DNA of 34,718 bases from Gelidibacter salicanalis. Its GTDB lineage: Bacteria; Bacteroidota; Bacteroidia; Flavobacteriales; Flavobacteriaceae. A program made the translations under genes and the position numbers. Location of the stretch: NCBI RefSeq assembly GCF_016469035.1, contig NZ_JAEHJZ010000003.1, forward strand, positions 105,162 to 139,879. Reading direction: 5' to 3'. The notes below the pieces were generated by a model, which saw only the letters and a program-made list of their open reading frames with translations, ran no database searches and was not told the DNA's origin. This document shows positions 25,065 to 33,300 of the stretch, one piece after another. The first letter of the stretch is position 1. Every line of letters begins with the position of its first letter.

Positions 25065-27068
25065 ATGAAATTCAAAATCAAATCAGAATTTAAACCTACT
25101 GGAGATCAGCCTCAGGCCATAAAACAGCTTTCCAATGGTATTGAGAATAAGGATAAATACCAAACCCTATTAGGCGTAACGGGATCTGGTAAAACTTTTA
25201 CCGTGGCCAATGTTATTGAAGAGGTCCAACGGCCAACTTTAGTTTTAGCCCATAACAAAACCTTAGCCGCGCAATTATATTCTGAATTCAAGCAATTCTT
25301 CCCAGATAATGCTGTAGAATATTTTGTTTCCTATTACGATTACTATCAACCTGAGGCCTACATTCCTGCTTCTGGTGTTTATATAGAAAAGGATCTCTCC
25401 ATCAACGAAGAAATTGAGAAGATGCGACTGAGCACTACTTCTTCCCTACTCTCTGCCAGACGGGATGTTATTGTAGTGGCATCTGTATCGTGTTTATATG
25501 GTATTGGAAATCCTGTGGAATTTCAAAAGAATGTCATCACGATTAAAAGAGATGAAGTGATTTCTCGAACAAAACTGCTTCATAAATTGGTGCAAAGCCT
25601 CTATTCTCGGACGGAAGCCGATTTTAATCATGGGAATTTCAGAATTAAAGGCGACACGGTGGATATTTTTCCAGGATATGCGGATTATGGCGTGCGTGTT
25701 CACTTTTTTGGTGATGAAATTGAAGAAATCGAAGCTTTTAATATCCAAACCAATACCGTCATTGAAACCTATGACCGGATTAATATTTTTCCTGCAAACA
25801 TGTTTGTAACCTCTCCGGAAGTCCTTCAAGGTGCCATTAAAGAAATTCAGGATGACTTGGTAAAACAACATGATTACTTTCAAAATATTGGCAAGCATTT
25901 AGAAGCAAAACGACTGAAAGAACGTACGGAGTTTGATCTTGAAATGATTCGTGAATTGGGCTATTGCTCTGGCATCGAGAATTATTCGCGGTATTTGGAC
26001 GGTCGTTTGCCAGGCACACGCCCATTTTGTTTGCTGGACTATTTTCCTGATGATTATTTGATGGTGGTTGATGAAAGTCACGTAACCATCTCCCAAGTGC
26101 ACGCGATGTACGGCGGCGATAGAAGTCGTAAAGAAAACTTGGTAGATTATGGTTTCAGACTTCCTGCAGCTATGGACAACCGACCATTGAAGTTTGAAGA
26201 ATTTGAAGCCCTACAAAATCAAGTGATTTATGTGAGTGCTACCCCCGCCGATTATGAGCTTGAAAAAAGTGACGGTATATTCGTGGAACAATTGATTCGT
26301 CCAACGGGATTATTGGATCCAGTTATTGAAGTGCGACCAAGTTTGAATCAAATTGACGATTTGATCGAAGAAATCCATCAACGGGTAGAAAAGGATGAAC
26401 GTATTTTGGTTACCACATTAACCAAACGTATGGCGGAAGAATTGACCAAATATCTGGATAGAATTCAGATCAGGGTGCGTTATATACATAGTGACGTTGA
26501 TACATTAGAGCGTGTAGAGATTATGCAAGATTTACGTAAAGGCCTGTTTGATGTTTTGGTAGGGGTCAACTTACTGCGTGAAGGCTTGGATTTACCAGAA
26601 GTATCTTTAGTAGCCATTTTGGATGCTGACAAAGAAGGCTTTTTAAGGTCTAACAGATCGTTAACACAGACCGTAGGAAGAGCTGCAAGACATTTAAATG
26701 GAAAGGCCATCATGTATGCGGATAAAATTACCAATAGCATGAGGCAGACCATTGACGATACTAATTACCGTCGTGAAAAACAAATTGCCTATAATACCAA
26801 GCATGGTCAAATACCAACCGCACTAAATAAAAGCTTGGATAATATATTGGCCAAAAACTCAGTGAGTACGTATAGTTACGAAATTGAGGCCGCAAAAGCT
26901 GCCGAACCTGAAAGTCAATATTTAACCAAAGATCAGTTGGAAAAAAGAATTCGGGAGAAACGAAAACTCATGGAGCAAGCTGCAAAAGCTTTGGACTTTA
27001 TCATTGCTGCACAGCTAAGAGATGATATCAAAGCGTATCAGGGTAAATTGGAAGAATTGAAGGCGTAA
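25065..27068 (+). CDS. uvrB: Excinuclease ABC subunit B
   Basis: 667 residues, full length. DNA-damage-verifying helicase-like subunit of nucleotide excision repair, working with UvrA and UvrC in the cytosol. Walker A GVTGSGKTFTV near residue 38, the damage-probing beta hairpin with YYDYYQPEAYIP near 92, motif II VVDESHVTISQ near 336, motif V LLREGLDLPEVSLVAILDADKEGF near 505, motif VI QTVGRAAR near 540, and the UvrC-binding UVR helix pair (KRIREKRKLMEQAAKALDF) at about 630-665. A GAG-heptamer array starts at the base right after its TAA. Gene order with a convergent TerB-like gene 397 bases downstream. Confidence 0.98.
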   Translation: MKFKIKSEFKPTGDQPQAIKQLSNGIENKDKYQTLLGVTGSGKTFTVANVIEEVQRPTLVLAHNKTLAAQLYSEFKQFFPDNAVEYFVSYYDYYQPEAYIPASGVYIEKDLSINEEIEKMRLSTTSSLLSARRDVIVVASVSCLYGIGNPVEFQKNVITIKRDEVISRTKLLHKLVQSLYSRTEADFNHGNFRIKGDTVDIFPGYADYGVRVHFFGDEIEEIEAFNIQTNTVIETYDRINIFPANMFVTSPEVLQGAIKEIQDDLVKQHDYFQNIGKHLEAKRLKERTEFDLEMIRELGYCSGIENYSRYLDGRLPGTRPFCLLDYFPDDYLMVVDESHVTISQVHAMYGGDRSRKENLVDYGFRLPAAMDNRPLKFEEFEALQNQVIYVSATPADYELEKSDGIFVEQLIRPTGLLDPVIEVRPSLNQIDDLIEEIHQRVEKDERILVTTLTKRMAEELTKYLDRIQIRVRYIHSDVDTLERVEIMQDLRKGLFDVLVGVNLLREGLDLPEVSLVAILDADKEGFLRSNRSLTQTVGRAARHLNGKAIMYADKITNSMRQTIDDTNYRREKQIAYNTKHGQIPTALNKSLDNILAKNSVSTYSYEIEAAKAAEPESQYLTKDQLEKRIREKRKLMEQAAKALDFIIAAQLRDDIKAYQGKLEELKA

Positions 27069-27131
27069 GAGAGTTGAGGACTGAGGTTTGAGGTTTGAGG
27101 TATGAGGTGTGAGGTGTGAGGTTTGAGAAAA
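27069..27131. repeat. Heptamer tandem repeat GAGGTTT-type, nine copies, directly after uvrB
   Basis: Nine consecutive 7-base units all starting GAG (GAGGTTT, GAGGTAT, GAGGTGT and variants). The first begins at the base following the uvrB stop codon. Confidence 0.95.
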
Positions 27132-27320
27132 TTTAGGTATAAAGTGAGAGAAACTCAAATTGCTTAAACATTTTCCAATCAAAAGCCGAACTATCAGCTA
27201 AAGACTGCCAACTAAAGAAGTTATTACACAGAGTTTCACAGAGGAGCACAAAGTTCCACAGAGAAAAGCAAGCTAATTGTATCTGACAGTTTTAAACTTA
27301 AATCGTACGCTCTGGATACT
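27132..27320. other. Gene-free spacer with a decamer repeat
   Basis: No gene seen. At 27227-27266 there are four degenerate 10-base units, CACAGAGTTT, CACAGAGGAG, CACAAAGTTC and CACAGAGAAA, a repeat style often met in intergenic DNA of environmental bacteria. The rest shows nothing I recognise. Confidence 0.6.
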
Positions 27321-27460
27321 GACAACTGAAGATTGACAACAGACAACAGACAACTGACAACTGACAACAGACAACAGACAACTGACAACAGACAACAGAC
27401 AACAGACAACAGACAACAGACAACAGACAACAGACAACAGACAACTGCCAACTGCCAACT
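27321..27460. repeat. Heptamer tandem repeat GACAACA/GACAACT, 20 copies
   Basis: Twenty 7-base units, mostly GACAACA and GACAACT, with one diverged unit (GAAGATT) near the left end and two GCCAACT at the right end. It stops 5 bases short of the stop codon of the minus-strand TerB-like gene. Long open frames across it on both strands are by-products of the repeat. Confidence 0.97.
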
Positions 27461-27465
27461 GCCCT

Positions 27466-27867
27466 CTAATTATACTGCACCTTAAAGATATCAATCAAGA
27501 AATCAGGGGGGACGATTTTATTAGGGAAACTTTCCATGAGATCTAATACGCGATTAATGGATTCATGGCCTAACCCCATCCGTAATCCAAAATTGTGCAG
27601 TTTAACCAATTCCTTAGTGGAGATGTCCTGATCGAGATTCATGAGCAAAACTAGCCTATGAAATTGAACTATACGTTCACTGTGCGATTTTAAATGGACA
27701 TAATTTACGGGACACTCGAACAAATAGTCAAAGTCGTCTTGGGAAATTTCCAACTGTTTTGCAACACCTAAAAGAAATTTATATTCTATGGATTTGATGG
27801 ACGCGTCAATTTGCGCAAATGCAATCATCTCTGACAGGAGACTCAATTTTTCTATACGGTTTATCAT
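27466..27867 (-). CDS. TerB-like small helical protein
   Basis: 133 residues, all-helical by composition. LLSEMIAFAQIDASIKSIEYKFLLGVAKQLEIS at the N-terminus follows the TerB pattern (a helix, then an acidic/polar turn like 'A..DG.I...E..FL..IA..L'), which suggests a tellurite-resistance TerB fold. The second half (LDQDISTKELVKLHNFGLRMGL) has the same helix-turn-helix rhythm. Function unknown; it has no ter operon partners here. Homologues near uvrB could easily be mislabelled as an excinuclease subunit; nothing in the sequence supports that. Convergent with uvrB; its stop abuts the GACAAC array. Confidence 0.65.
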   Translation of the reverse strand: MINRIEKLSLLSEMIAFAQIDASIKSIEYKFLLGVAKQLEISQDDFDYLFECPVNYVHLKSHSERIVQFHRLVLLMNLDQDISTKELVKLHNFGLRMGLGHESINRVLDLMESFPNKIVPPDFLIDIFKVQYN

Positions 27868-28100
27868 AACAGAGGGAATCTAATTTTACCTCTATAAAGT
27901 TAGCGAGAATTATATTTTGTTAATCGTTGATAGTTAGTAACTTATCGAATAATTTAGAGCGATTCATCGTTATTTTATTGATTTCATAACGTTATCTGAC
28001 ACAATTAATTGACAATCAAATAGTTACATGTTGATGGCTTTTTACCGTGTTTTGCACTGCCTAATCGTCAATTTTAAGCTTCGTAATGACTGTTTATTCT

Positions 28101-28108
28101 TAAATTTG
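28101..28108 (+). promoter_or_regulatory. -7 box for the esterase gene
   Basis: TAAATTTG, exact TAnnTTTG match, 25 bases before the ATG at 28134. Confidence 0.5.
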
Positions 28109-28133
28109 TATTCTAATATTCTTGGCGCTATTA

Positions 28134-28946
28134 ATGAAATTTAGACATCTTCTATTTACATTTATACTTAGTTTTGGATGTACCGCTTTGGGTCATACAC
28201 AATCTACAGCCTCTGCGCAAGTCTCTACTTTTTCTATAGAAGCGCCACAACTGCAAACCATCAAGACGATTTGGGTCTATCTGCCAAAAACGTATTCAGA
28301 CAGTACAAATAGCTATCCTGTCTTTTATATGCATGACGCCCAGAATCTATTTGATACAGCGTCTTCATTTGCCGGCGAATGGCAGATAGATGAGTATCTT
28401 GACTCAATTGCTGAGAGCCATTCGATTATCATAGGTATAGAACATGGAAACGACCAACGCATGCACGAATTAACACCTTATTCAAATGAAAAATATGGTG
28501 GAGGGAACGCAGATGCATACTTGGATTTTATCATCAAAACCTTAAAACCACATATCGACACAACATATAGAACTCTTAAAGATTCAAAATATACAACTAT
28601 TTTTGGCTCGTCCTTAGGTGGTCTTTTATCTTTCTATGCCGTGATAAAACATCCTGAGACTTTCAATAATGCAGGTGTTTTTTCACCTTCGTTCTGGTTC
28701 AGTAAGGACATCTTTGATTTGGTTTCTGGATCTCATGTTTCGGCAGATTCAAGATTCTATTTTCTTGCAGGTTCTCAAGAAAGCGAAACGATGGTTCCGG
28801 ATCAACAAAAAATGGTGGCTCTATTGTTGAAAAAAGGAGTTTCCAGAGATCAGCTCCAAAACATTATTATTGAAGGAGGTCAACACAATGAAGCCCTGTG
28901 GCGTGAAAATTCCCCAAAAGCCTATCAATGGTTGCATAAGAATTGA
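28134..28946 (+). CDS. Secreted alpha/beta hydrolase of the esterase D / Fes-like family
   Basis: Start at ATG 28134 (270 residues) instead of a TTG 12 bases upstream, because it opens a signal peptide (KFRHLLFTFILSFGCTALGHTQ). Putative esterase (PF00756) core: IWVYLPKTYSDS near residue 46, YPVFYMHDAQNLFD near 63, the IIIGIEHGNDQRMHELTPY strand near 100, the nucleophile elbow FGSSLGGLLSFY near 156, and the catalytic-His region EGGQHNEALWRE near 246. It cleaves an ester outside the cytoplasm; relatives act on enterobactin-type siderophores, S-formylglutathione or feruloyl sugars, and nothing here decides between them. Cys in the signal peptide is not in a convincing lipobox. Confidence 0.88.
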   Translation: MKFRHLLFTFILSFGCTALGHTQSTASAQVSTFSIEAPQLQTIKTIWVYLPKTYSDSTNSYPVFYMHDAQNLFDTASSFAGEWQIDEYLDSIAESHSIIIGIEHGNDQRMHELTPYSNEKYGGGNADAYLDFIIKTLKPHIDTTYRTLKDSKYTTIFGSSLGGLLSFYAVIKHPETFNNAGVFSPSFWFSKDIFDLVSGSHVSADSRFYFLAGSQESETMVPDQQKMVALLLKKGVSRDQLQNIIIEGGQHNEALWRENSPKAYQWLHKN

Positions 28947-28988
28947 GAAAATTAAAGATTCAGGCCTAACCAAATCACCGAGAAGACT

Positions 28989-28996
28989 TAAATTTG
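28989..28996 (+). promoter_or_regulatory. -7 box for the DUF1456 gene
   Basis: TAAATTTG, exact TAnnTTTG match, 21 bases before the ATG at 29018. Confidence 0.5.
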
Positions 28997-29017
28997 CACT
29001 AACAAAATACCATTATA

Positions 29018-29275
29018 ATGACTAATAACGATATTTTTAAAAAACTACGCGTCGCACTTCAACTGAGGGACGACGAAATTGTTAAAATTCTAGAGCTGGT
29101 AGATTTCAGAATCACAAGAAGCGAATTAGGTGCCTTTTTCAGAAAAGAAGACCATCCTAATTATGTGGAGTGTGGCGATCAGATTTTGCGCAATTTTTTA
29201 AATGGGTTGGTGATTCATTTACGCGGACCGAAGCCAGAAAAAGGCGCAAAAACAATTCCTAAAAAGAAAGCGTAG
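29018..29275 (+). CDS. DUF1456 (YehS-like) protein, single-repeat form
   Basis: 85 residues. NNDIFKKLRVALQLRDDEIVKILEL and RKEDHPNYVECGDQILRNFLNGL match one DUF1456 unit. As I recall, E. coli YehS (about 156 residues) has two such units in tandem; this protein has one, closest to the second, followed by a basic tail (PKPEKGAKTIPKKKA). Function unknown. No frameshift or remnant of a second unit follows, so it looks like a natural half-length version, not a broken gene. It has its own -7 box. Confidence 0.85.
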   Translation: MTNNDIFKKLRVALQLRDDEIVKILELVDFRITRSELGAFFRKEDHPNYVECGDQILRNFLNGLVIHLRGPKPEKGAKTIPKKKA

Positions 29276-29374
29276 CACACCACTCTGTTTTTTCTAAAAT
29301 CTCCCAACGCGCTGCATTGGTTCTTTCCAACTAGTTTATAAAGCGCATATCATTCAAACAACTTCAATAAAAAA

Positions 29375-29406
29375 AGACCTCACCAGTTCTAACAACTGTG
29401 AGGTCT
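29375..29406 (-). terminator. Rho-independent terminator of sucC
   Basis: Stem AGACCTCA/TGAGGTCT continuing as CAGTT/AACTG with one bulged base and a 5-base loop. On the minus strand it is followed by a T run (complement of the A run at 29369-29374). It lies 26 bases past the sucC stop. Confidence 0.9.
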
Positions 29407-29431
29407 AAAATTATATAGGGTTAGGGCTTGA

Positions 29432-30622
29432 TTAAGCTAAAACCGACTGTACTTTATCAGCAGCTTCCTGAAATTCAGTAGCACTCATAACATCCAGTCC
29501 TGAATCGTCAATTAATTTCTTAGCGATATCAGCGTTTGTTCCTTGTAGACGTACAATGATTGGCACATCAATATTACCCATGTTTTTATAGGCATCGATC
29601 ACACCTTGCGCAACTCTGTCACAACGGACAATACCACCAAAAATATTGATCAAGATAGCTTTAACAGCTGGATCTTTTAAAATAATTCTGAATGCTGCTT
29701 CAACACGGGCCGCATCTGCAGTACCACCAACGTCTAAAAAGTTTGCCGGCTCACCACCTGCTTGCTTAATCAAATCCATAGTAGCCATTGCCAGTCCAGC
29801 ACCGTTAACCATACAGCCAACGTTACCTTCCAAATCCACATAGTTTAAACCTAAGGCACCTGCTTCAACTTCAATAGCACTTTCTTCGCGTAAATCACGT
29901 AAATCTAAATAATCTTTATGTCTGAACAATGAGTTGTCATCAATAGTTACCTTTGCGTCAACCGCCATAATCTTGTCATCACTTGTTTTCAATACAGGAT
30001 TGATTTCAAATAAAGACGCATCAGATTTTACATAAGCCGTATAAAGATTGGTCACAAATTTGGTCATTTCCTTAAAGGCAGTGCCTTCTAAACCTAAATT
30101 AAAAGCAATACGTCGTGCCTGGAAAGGCAAAATACCTGTAGCAGGATCAATTTCTTCAGTAAAGATTAAATGTGGAGTTTCTTCAGCAACTGTTTCAATG
30201 TCCATCCCACCTTCAGTAGAATACATGATCATGTTACGACCTGTACCTCTATTTAAAAGTACAGACACATAAAATTCTTTGGTCTCACTTGCACCAGGAT
30301 AGTACACATCTTCAGCTACCAATACTTGATGTACTTTTTTCCCTTCTGCAGAAGTTTGAGGTGTAATCAATTGCATCCCGATAATCTGTCCTGCAATTTC
30401 TTCAACTTCCTTAAGGTTTTTAGCCAACTTAACACCGCCACCTTTACCACGTCCACCTGCATGAACTTGTGCCTTGATCACATGCCATCCGGTTCCGGTT
30501 TCAGCGGTCAACTGTTTTGCTGCAGCAACAGCTTCATTAGCATTTTTTGCGACATAACCACGCTGGATACGTACTCCAAAACTGCTTAAAATATCTTTTC
30601 CTTGATACTCGTGTAAATTCAT
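29432..30622 (-). CDS. sucC: Succinate-CoA ligase (ADP-forming) beta subunit
   Basis: 396 residues, standard length. With the alpha subunit SucD it converts succinyl-CoA, ADP and Pi to succinate, CoA and ATP in the citric acid cycle. ATP-grasp N-terminal half: MNLHEYQGKDIL start, KAQVHAGGRGKGGGVKLAKN near residue 45, LFEINPVL near 200 with metal ligands. C-terminal CoA-ligase half: GCMVNGAGLAMATMD near 263, FLDVGGTADAARV near 293 and INIFGGIVRCDRVAQGVI near 322. sucD is not next to it; separate sucC and sucD is usual in this lineage. It has a full promoter upstream and its own terminator. Confidence 0.98.
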   Translation of the reverse strand: MNLHEYQGKDILSSFGVRIQRGYVAKNANEAVAAAKQLTAETGTGWHVIKAQVHAGGRGKGGGVKLAKNLKEVEEIAGQIIGMQLITPQTSAEGKKVHQVLVAEDVYYPGASETKEFYVSVLLNRGTGRNMIMYSTEGGMDIETVAEETPHLIFTEEIDPATGILPFQARRIAFNLGLEGTAFKEMTKFVTNLYTAYVKSDASLFEINPVLKTSDDKIMAVDAKVTIDDNSLFRHKDYLDLRDLREESAIEVEAGALGLNYVDLEGNVGCMVNGAGLAMATMDLIKQAGGEPANFLDVGGTADAARVEAAFRIILKDPAVKAILINIFGGIVRCDRVAQGVIDAYKNMGNIDVPIIVRLQGTNADIAKKLIDDSGLDVMSATEFQEAADKVQSVLA

Positions 30623-30702
30623 ATTGATCAGTATATAATTGTTCCGTTATAAGTTTCTGAAAAAGCTTCAGGCAAAGCGGAAATCTCTATTTTTATGCAG
30701 CA

Positions 30703-30733
30703 CAAAAGTAATCAACATAAATGTTTTAACCAA
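30703..30733 (-). promoter_or_regulatory. sucC promoter, -33 and -7 boxes
   Basis: On the minus strand TTGG (30733-30730), 19 bases, then TACTTTTG (30710-30703). Both boxes and spacing fit the Bacteroidota housekeeping promoter (TTTG/TTG ... TAnnTTTG). It leaves a leader of about 75 bases before the ATG at 30622. Confidence 0.7.
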
Positions 30734-30859
30734 TAATTTTAAGTATTGTTTGCTATGTTCAAAGACATTATATAAAAGATGTACTATTTTTAGGATTTTC
30801 TTTATGCTTGAATAAAAAAAAGGATTTAGATTTACCGCTATTAAAATTCAACTTTAAAA

Positions 30860-32071
30860 ATGGAAAACAAAACCTTACTTCAAATCGCTAAAGACTTCGA
30901 AAGTCCAGTTTATGTCTATGATTCAGAAAAAATTGGCGCACAATACAAACGCTTAACATCCGCATTTAGTAAGGTTAAGACCTTAAAAATCAACTATGCT
31001 GTAAAGGCCCTGTCCAATATTTCGGTACTAAAATTATTTAAAACCCTTGGTTCTGGGTTAGATACCGTGTCTATTCAGGAAGTTAAATTAGGCTTGAAGG
31101 CAGGGTTTCCTCCAGAGCAAATTATATACACCCCCAACGGCGTATCTCTTGAAGAAATTGAGATGGCCGCTAAGCTAGGCGTTCAAATTAACATTGACAA
31201 TCTTTCAATCTTAGAACAATTTGGTACGCGCCACCCTAAAACCCCCGTGTGTATCAGAATCAATCCGCATGTCATGGCAGGTGGGAATACCAATATTTCT
31301 GTAGGACATATTGATAGTAAATTTGGGATATCTATTCACCAAATCCCTCACTTACTCCGTATTATTGAAAACACCAAAATGAACATTAACGGTATCCACA
31401 TGCATACTGGTAGTGACATTCTTGATATTGATGTGTTTTTGTACGCCAGTGAAATTTTGTTTGATACCGCATTACATTTTAAAGATTTAGAATTCATCGA
31501 TTTTGGATCTGGTTTTAAAGTACCTTATAAAGAAGGCGACATCGAAACCAATATTGAAGAGTTAGGCGAAAAGCTTACTTTACGATTCAATAATTTTTGT
31601 AAAAAATACGGGCGAGAATTGACCTTGGCTTTTGAGCCTGGAAAATTTTTGGTGAGTGAAGCTGGAGTTTTTCTAACTAAAGTAAATGTTATTAAACAAA
31701 CAACCTCTACGGTTTTTGCTCAGATTGATTCTGGATTTAACCATTTGATCAGACCTATGTTTTATGGGTCGCAGCACGAGATTATAAACATCTCCAATCC
31801 TAAGGGTCGGGAGCGTTTTTATTCTGTAGTAGGATATATTTGTGAAACAGATACCTTCGCTAACAATAGACGTATTAATGAAATCAGTGAAGGTGACATC
31901 TTGTGTTTCCAAAATGCTGGTGCCTATTGTTTCAGTATGGCCAGCAATTACAACTCGCGTTTTAGACCTGCTGAAGTATTATGGCATAATAAAAAAGCGC
32001 ATTTAATTAGAAAACGTGAGACTTTTGATGACATCATCCAAAACCAAGTTGAAATTGATTTGGGTGCATAA
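30860..32071 (+). CDS. lysA: Diaminopimelate decarboxylase
   Basis: 403 residues, PLP-dependent fold-type III. It decarboxylates meso-diaminopimelate to lysine, the last step of the pathway that dapD (269) enters earlier. PLP Lys in INYAVKALSN near residue 49, HMHTGSDI near 179, the phosphate-binding FGSGFKVPY near 216, EPGKFLVSEAG near 257, and the active-site Cys and Tyr segment GYICETDTF near 328 and NAGAYCFSMASNYNSR near 352. Slightly shorter than the E. coli enzyme but typical for Bacteroidota. Preceded by an AT-rich leader with a weak box (TAGATTTA). Confidence 0.96.
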   Translation: MENKTLLQIAKDFESPVYVYDSEKIGAQYKRLTSAFSKVKTLKINYAVKALSNISVLKLFKTLGSGLDTVSIQEVKLGLKAGFPPEQIIYTPNGVSLEEIEMAAKLGVQINIDNLSILEQFGTRHPKTPVCIRINPHVMAGGNTNISVGHIDSKFGISIHQIPHLLRIIENTKMNINGIHMHTGSDILDIDVFLYASEILFDTALHFKDLEFIDFGSGFKVPYKEGDIETNIEELGEKLTLRFNNFCKKYGRELTLAFEPGKFLVSEAGVFLTKVNVIKQTTSTVFAQIDSGFNHLIRPMFYGSQHEIINISNPKGRERFYSVVGYICETDTFANNRRINEISEGDILCFQNAGAYCFSMASNYNSRFRPAEVLWHNKKAHLIRKRETFDDIIQNQVEIDLGA

Positions 32072-32173
32072 TAATTTATATGCGTTATTTTTATAATATA
32101 AAATTCAAGAAACTTACAGTACCTTTAATTTTTAAAAATGAAGTTTTCAATAATGAAATCATAACATTTCTTG

Positions 32174-33211
32174 ATGAATCAGATATCACCTAAATTAATA
32201 CGGCAAATCTTCGTCATCCTTCTTATATTGTTTATGGGAAGTTTAATATTTAAAGAATTGCTTCCATACCTCACTGGTGTTCTTGGTGCAATAACCATTT
32301 ATATCCTATTTAGAAAATGGATGGCAACCTTGGTCAAAAAGAAAAAATGGAATCCTTCTTTAGCGGCATTATTAATCATGCTCATTTCCTTTGTTGGCAT
32401 TCTCATTCCACTTGCTGGAATTGTATGGATGCTAAGCAATAAAATAGGAAGAGCAGTTAATAATAGTGAACAAGTAGTAACTGCCTTTAAGGGCCAATTG
32501 AGTAGTGTACAACACTATTTAGGGTTTGACATAGGCTCTAATATTGATACTGGAGCCATTACAGGATGGGTTTCAGAGAACTTACAGAATCTTGTAGGAG
32601 GTACATTTAACGCTTTTATAGCGATAGGTCTGATGTACTTTATGCTGTACTATATGCTCACAAACCGTAGAGAGTTACGGGAGTCCTTAACCGAATACAT
32701 TCCCATTGATGGTGATAATTTAGAAGAGATAGGTTTGGAAGTGCAAGCCATGGTCCGTTCTAATGCCATAGGCATCCCTTTGGTAGCCGTAGCCCAAGGG
32801 ATTATAGCACTTATTGGATTTTTGATTTTTGGCATTGACGAACCTTTCTTTTGGTTTGTAATTGTAACTATTGGTTCTATGATTCCCTTTGTAGGCACCC
32901 TTATTGGAATTTTACCGGTGTTTTTAATAAGTCTGTCATCTGGAGATGCGTTTCAAGCCTGGGGCATTTTAATCTACGGTTTTGTGGTAGTCGGATCTAC
33001 AGATAATATTATTCGTCTTTATGTACTAAAAAAACTAGATGATGTACACCCCCTCATCACCTTAATAGGTGTTATAGTGGGCGTCCCTATTTTTGGATTT
33101 ATCGGATTGATTTTTGGACCTTTGTTGATCAGCCTTTTTCTAGCCTTGGTGAATATTTATAAAAACGAATATGGAAAACAGGAATCTACTACCGGAAAGG
33201 AAGTTCTTTAA
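32174..33211 (+). CDS. AI-2E family transporter (membrane permease)
   Basis: 345 residues from the ATG at 32174 (a TTG directly before it is an alternative). Membrane segments at about 10-45, 60-85, 145-165 and a cluster from about 200 to the C-terminus. Typical family parts: NPSLAALLIMLISFVGILIPL near 57, a central soluble helical stretch (GRAVNNSEQVVTAFKGQL), GLMYFMLYYMLTNRR near 155, VAVAQGIIALIGF near 205, GSMIPFVGTLIGILPV near 235 and HPLITLIGVIVGVPIFGFIGLIFGPLL near 293. The family name comes from a reported autoinducer-2 exporter (TqsA); other members move Na+ or Li+, so the substrate is open. Confidence 0.92.
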   Translation: MNQISPKLIRQIFVILLILFMGSLIFKELLPYLTGVLGAITIYILFRKWMATLVKKKKWNPSLAALLIMLISFVGILIPLAGIVWMLSNKIGRAVNNSEQVVTAFKGQLSSVQHYLGFDIGSNIDTGAITGWVSENLQNLVGGTFNAFIAIGLMYFMLYYMLTNRRELRESLTEYIPIDGDNLEEIGLEVQAMVRSNAIGIPLVAVAQGIIALIGFLIFGIDEPFFWFVIVTIGSMIPFVGTLIGILPVFLISLSSGDAFQAWGILIYGFVVVGSTDNIIRLYVLKKLDDVHPLITLIGVIVGVPIFGFIGLIFGPLLISLFLALVNIYKNEYGKQESTTGKEVL

Positions 33212-33300
33212 TTTTCCATTAATCAGCAAACTACATTTTGACCCCGAAAGTCTGGAATCACAACGACACAATTACAAGCTAATTGTACGCCCACGAGCGC

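Noticed and set aside
27321-27460. CRISPR-like or origin iterons
   Set aside because: The units are contiguous 7-mers without spacers and without dnaA boxes or a replication gene nearby.
27236-27494. Minus-strand frames rich in LLSVVCC
   Set aside because: They are translations of the GACAAC heptamer array; a 7-base unit has no stop in two frames here, so open frames arise automatically.
30735-30859. Lysine riboswitch before lysA
   Set aside because: The leader is short and AT-rich with no multi-helix structure of the L-box type.
32080-32193. 37-residue frame between lysA and the AI-2E family gene (MRYFYNIKFKK...)
   Set aside because: Short, AT-driven composition, overlaps the start of the next gene; nothing recognisable. 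It could be real only if conserved.
32174-33211. Quorum-sensing system based on the AI-2E family name
   Set aside because: No luxS, receptor or lsr genes are present; family members have other substrates.
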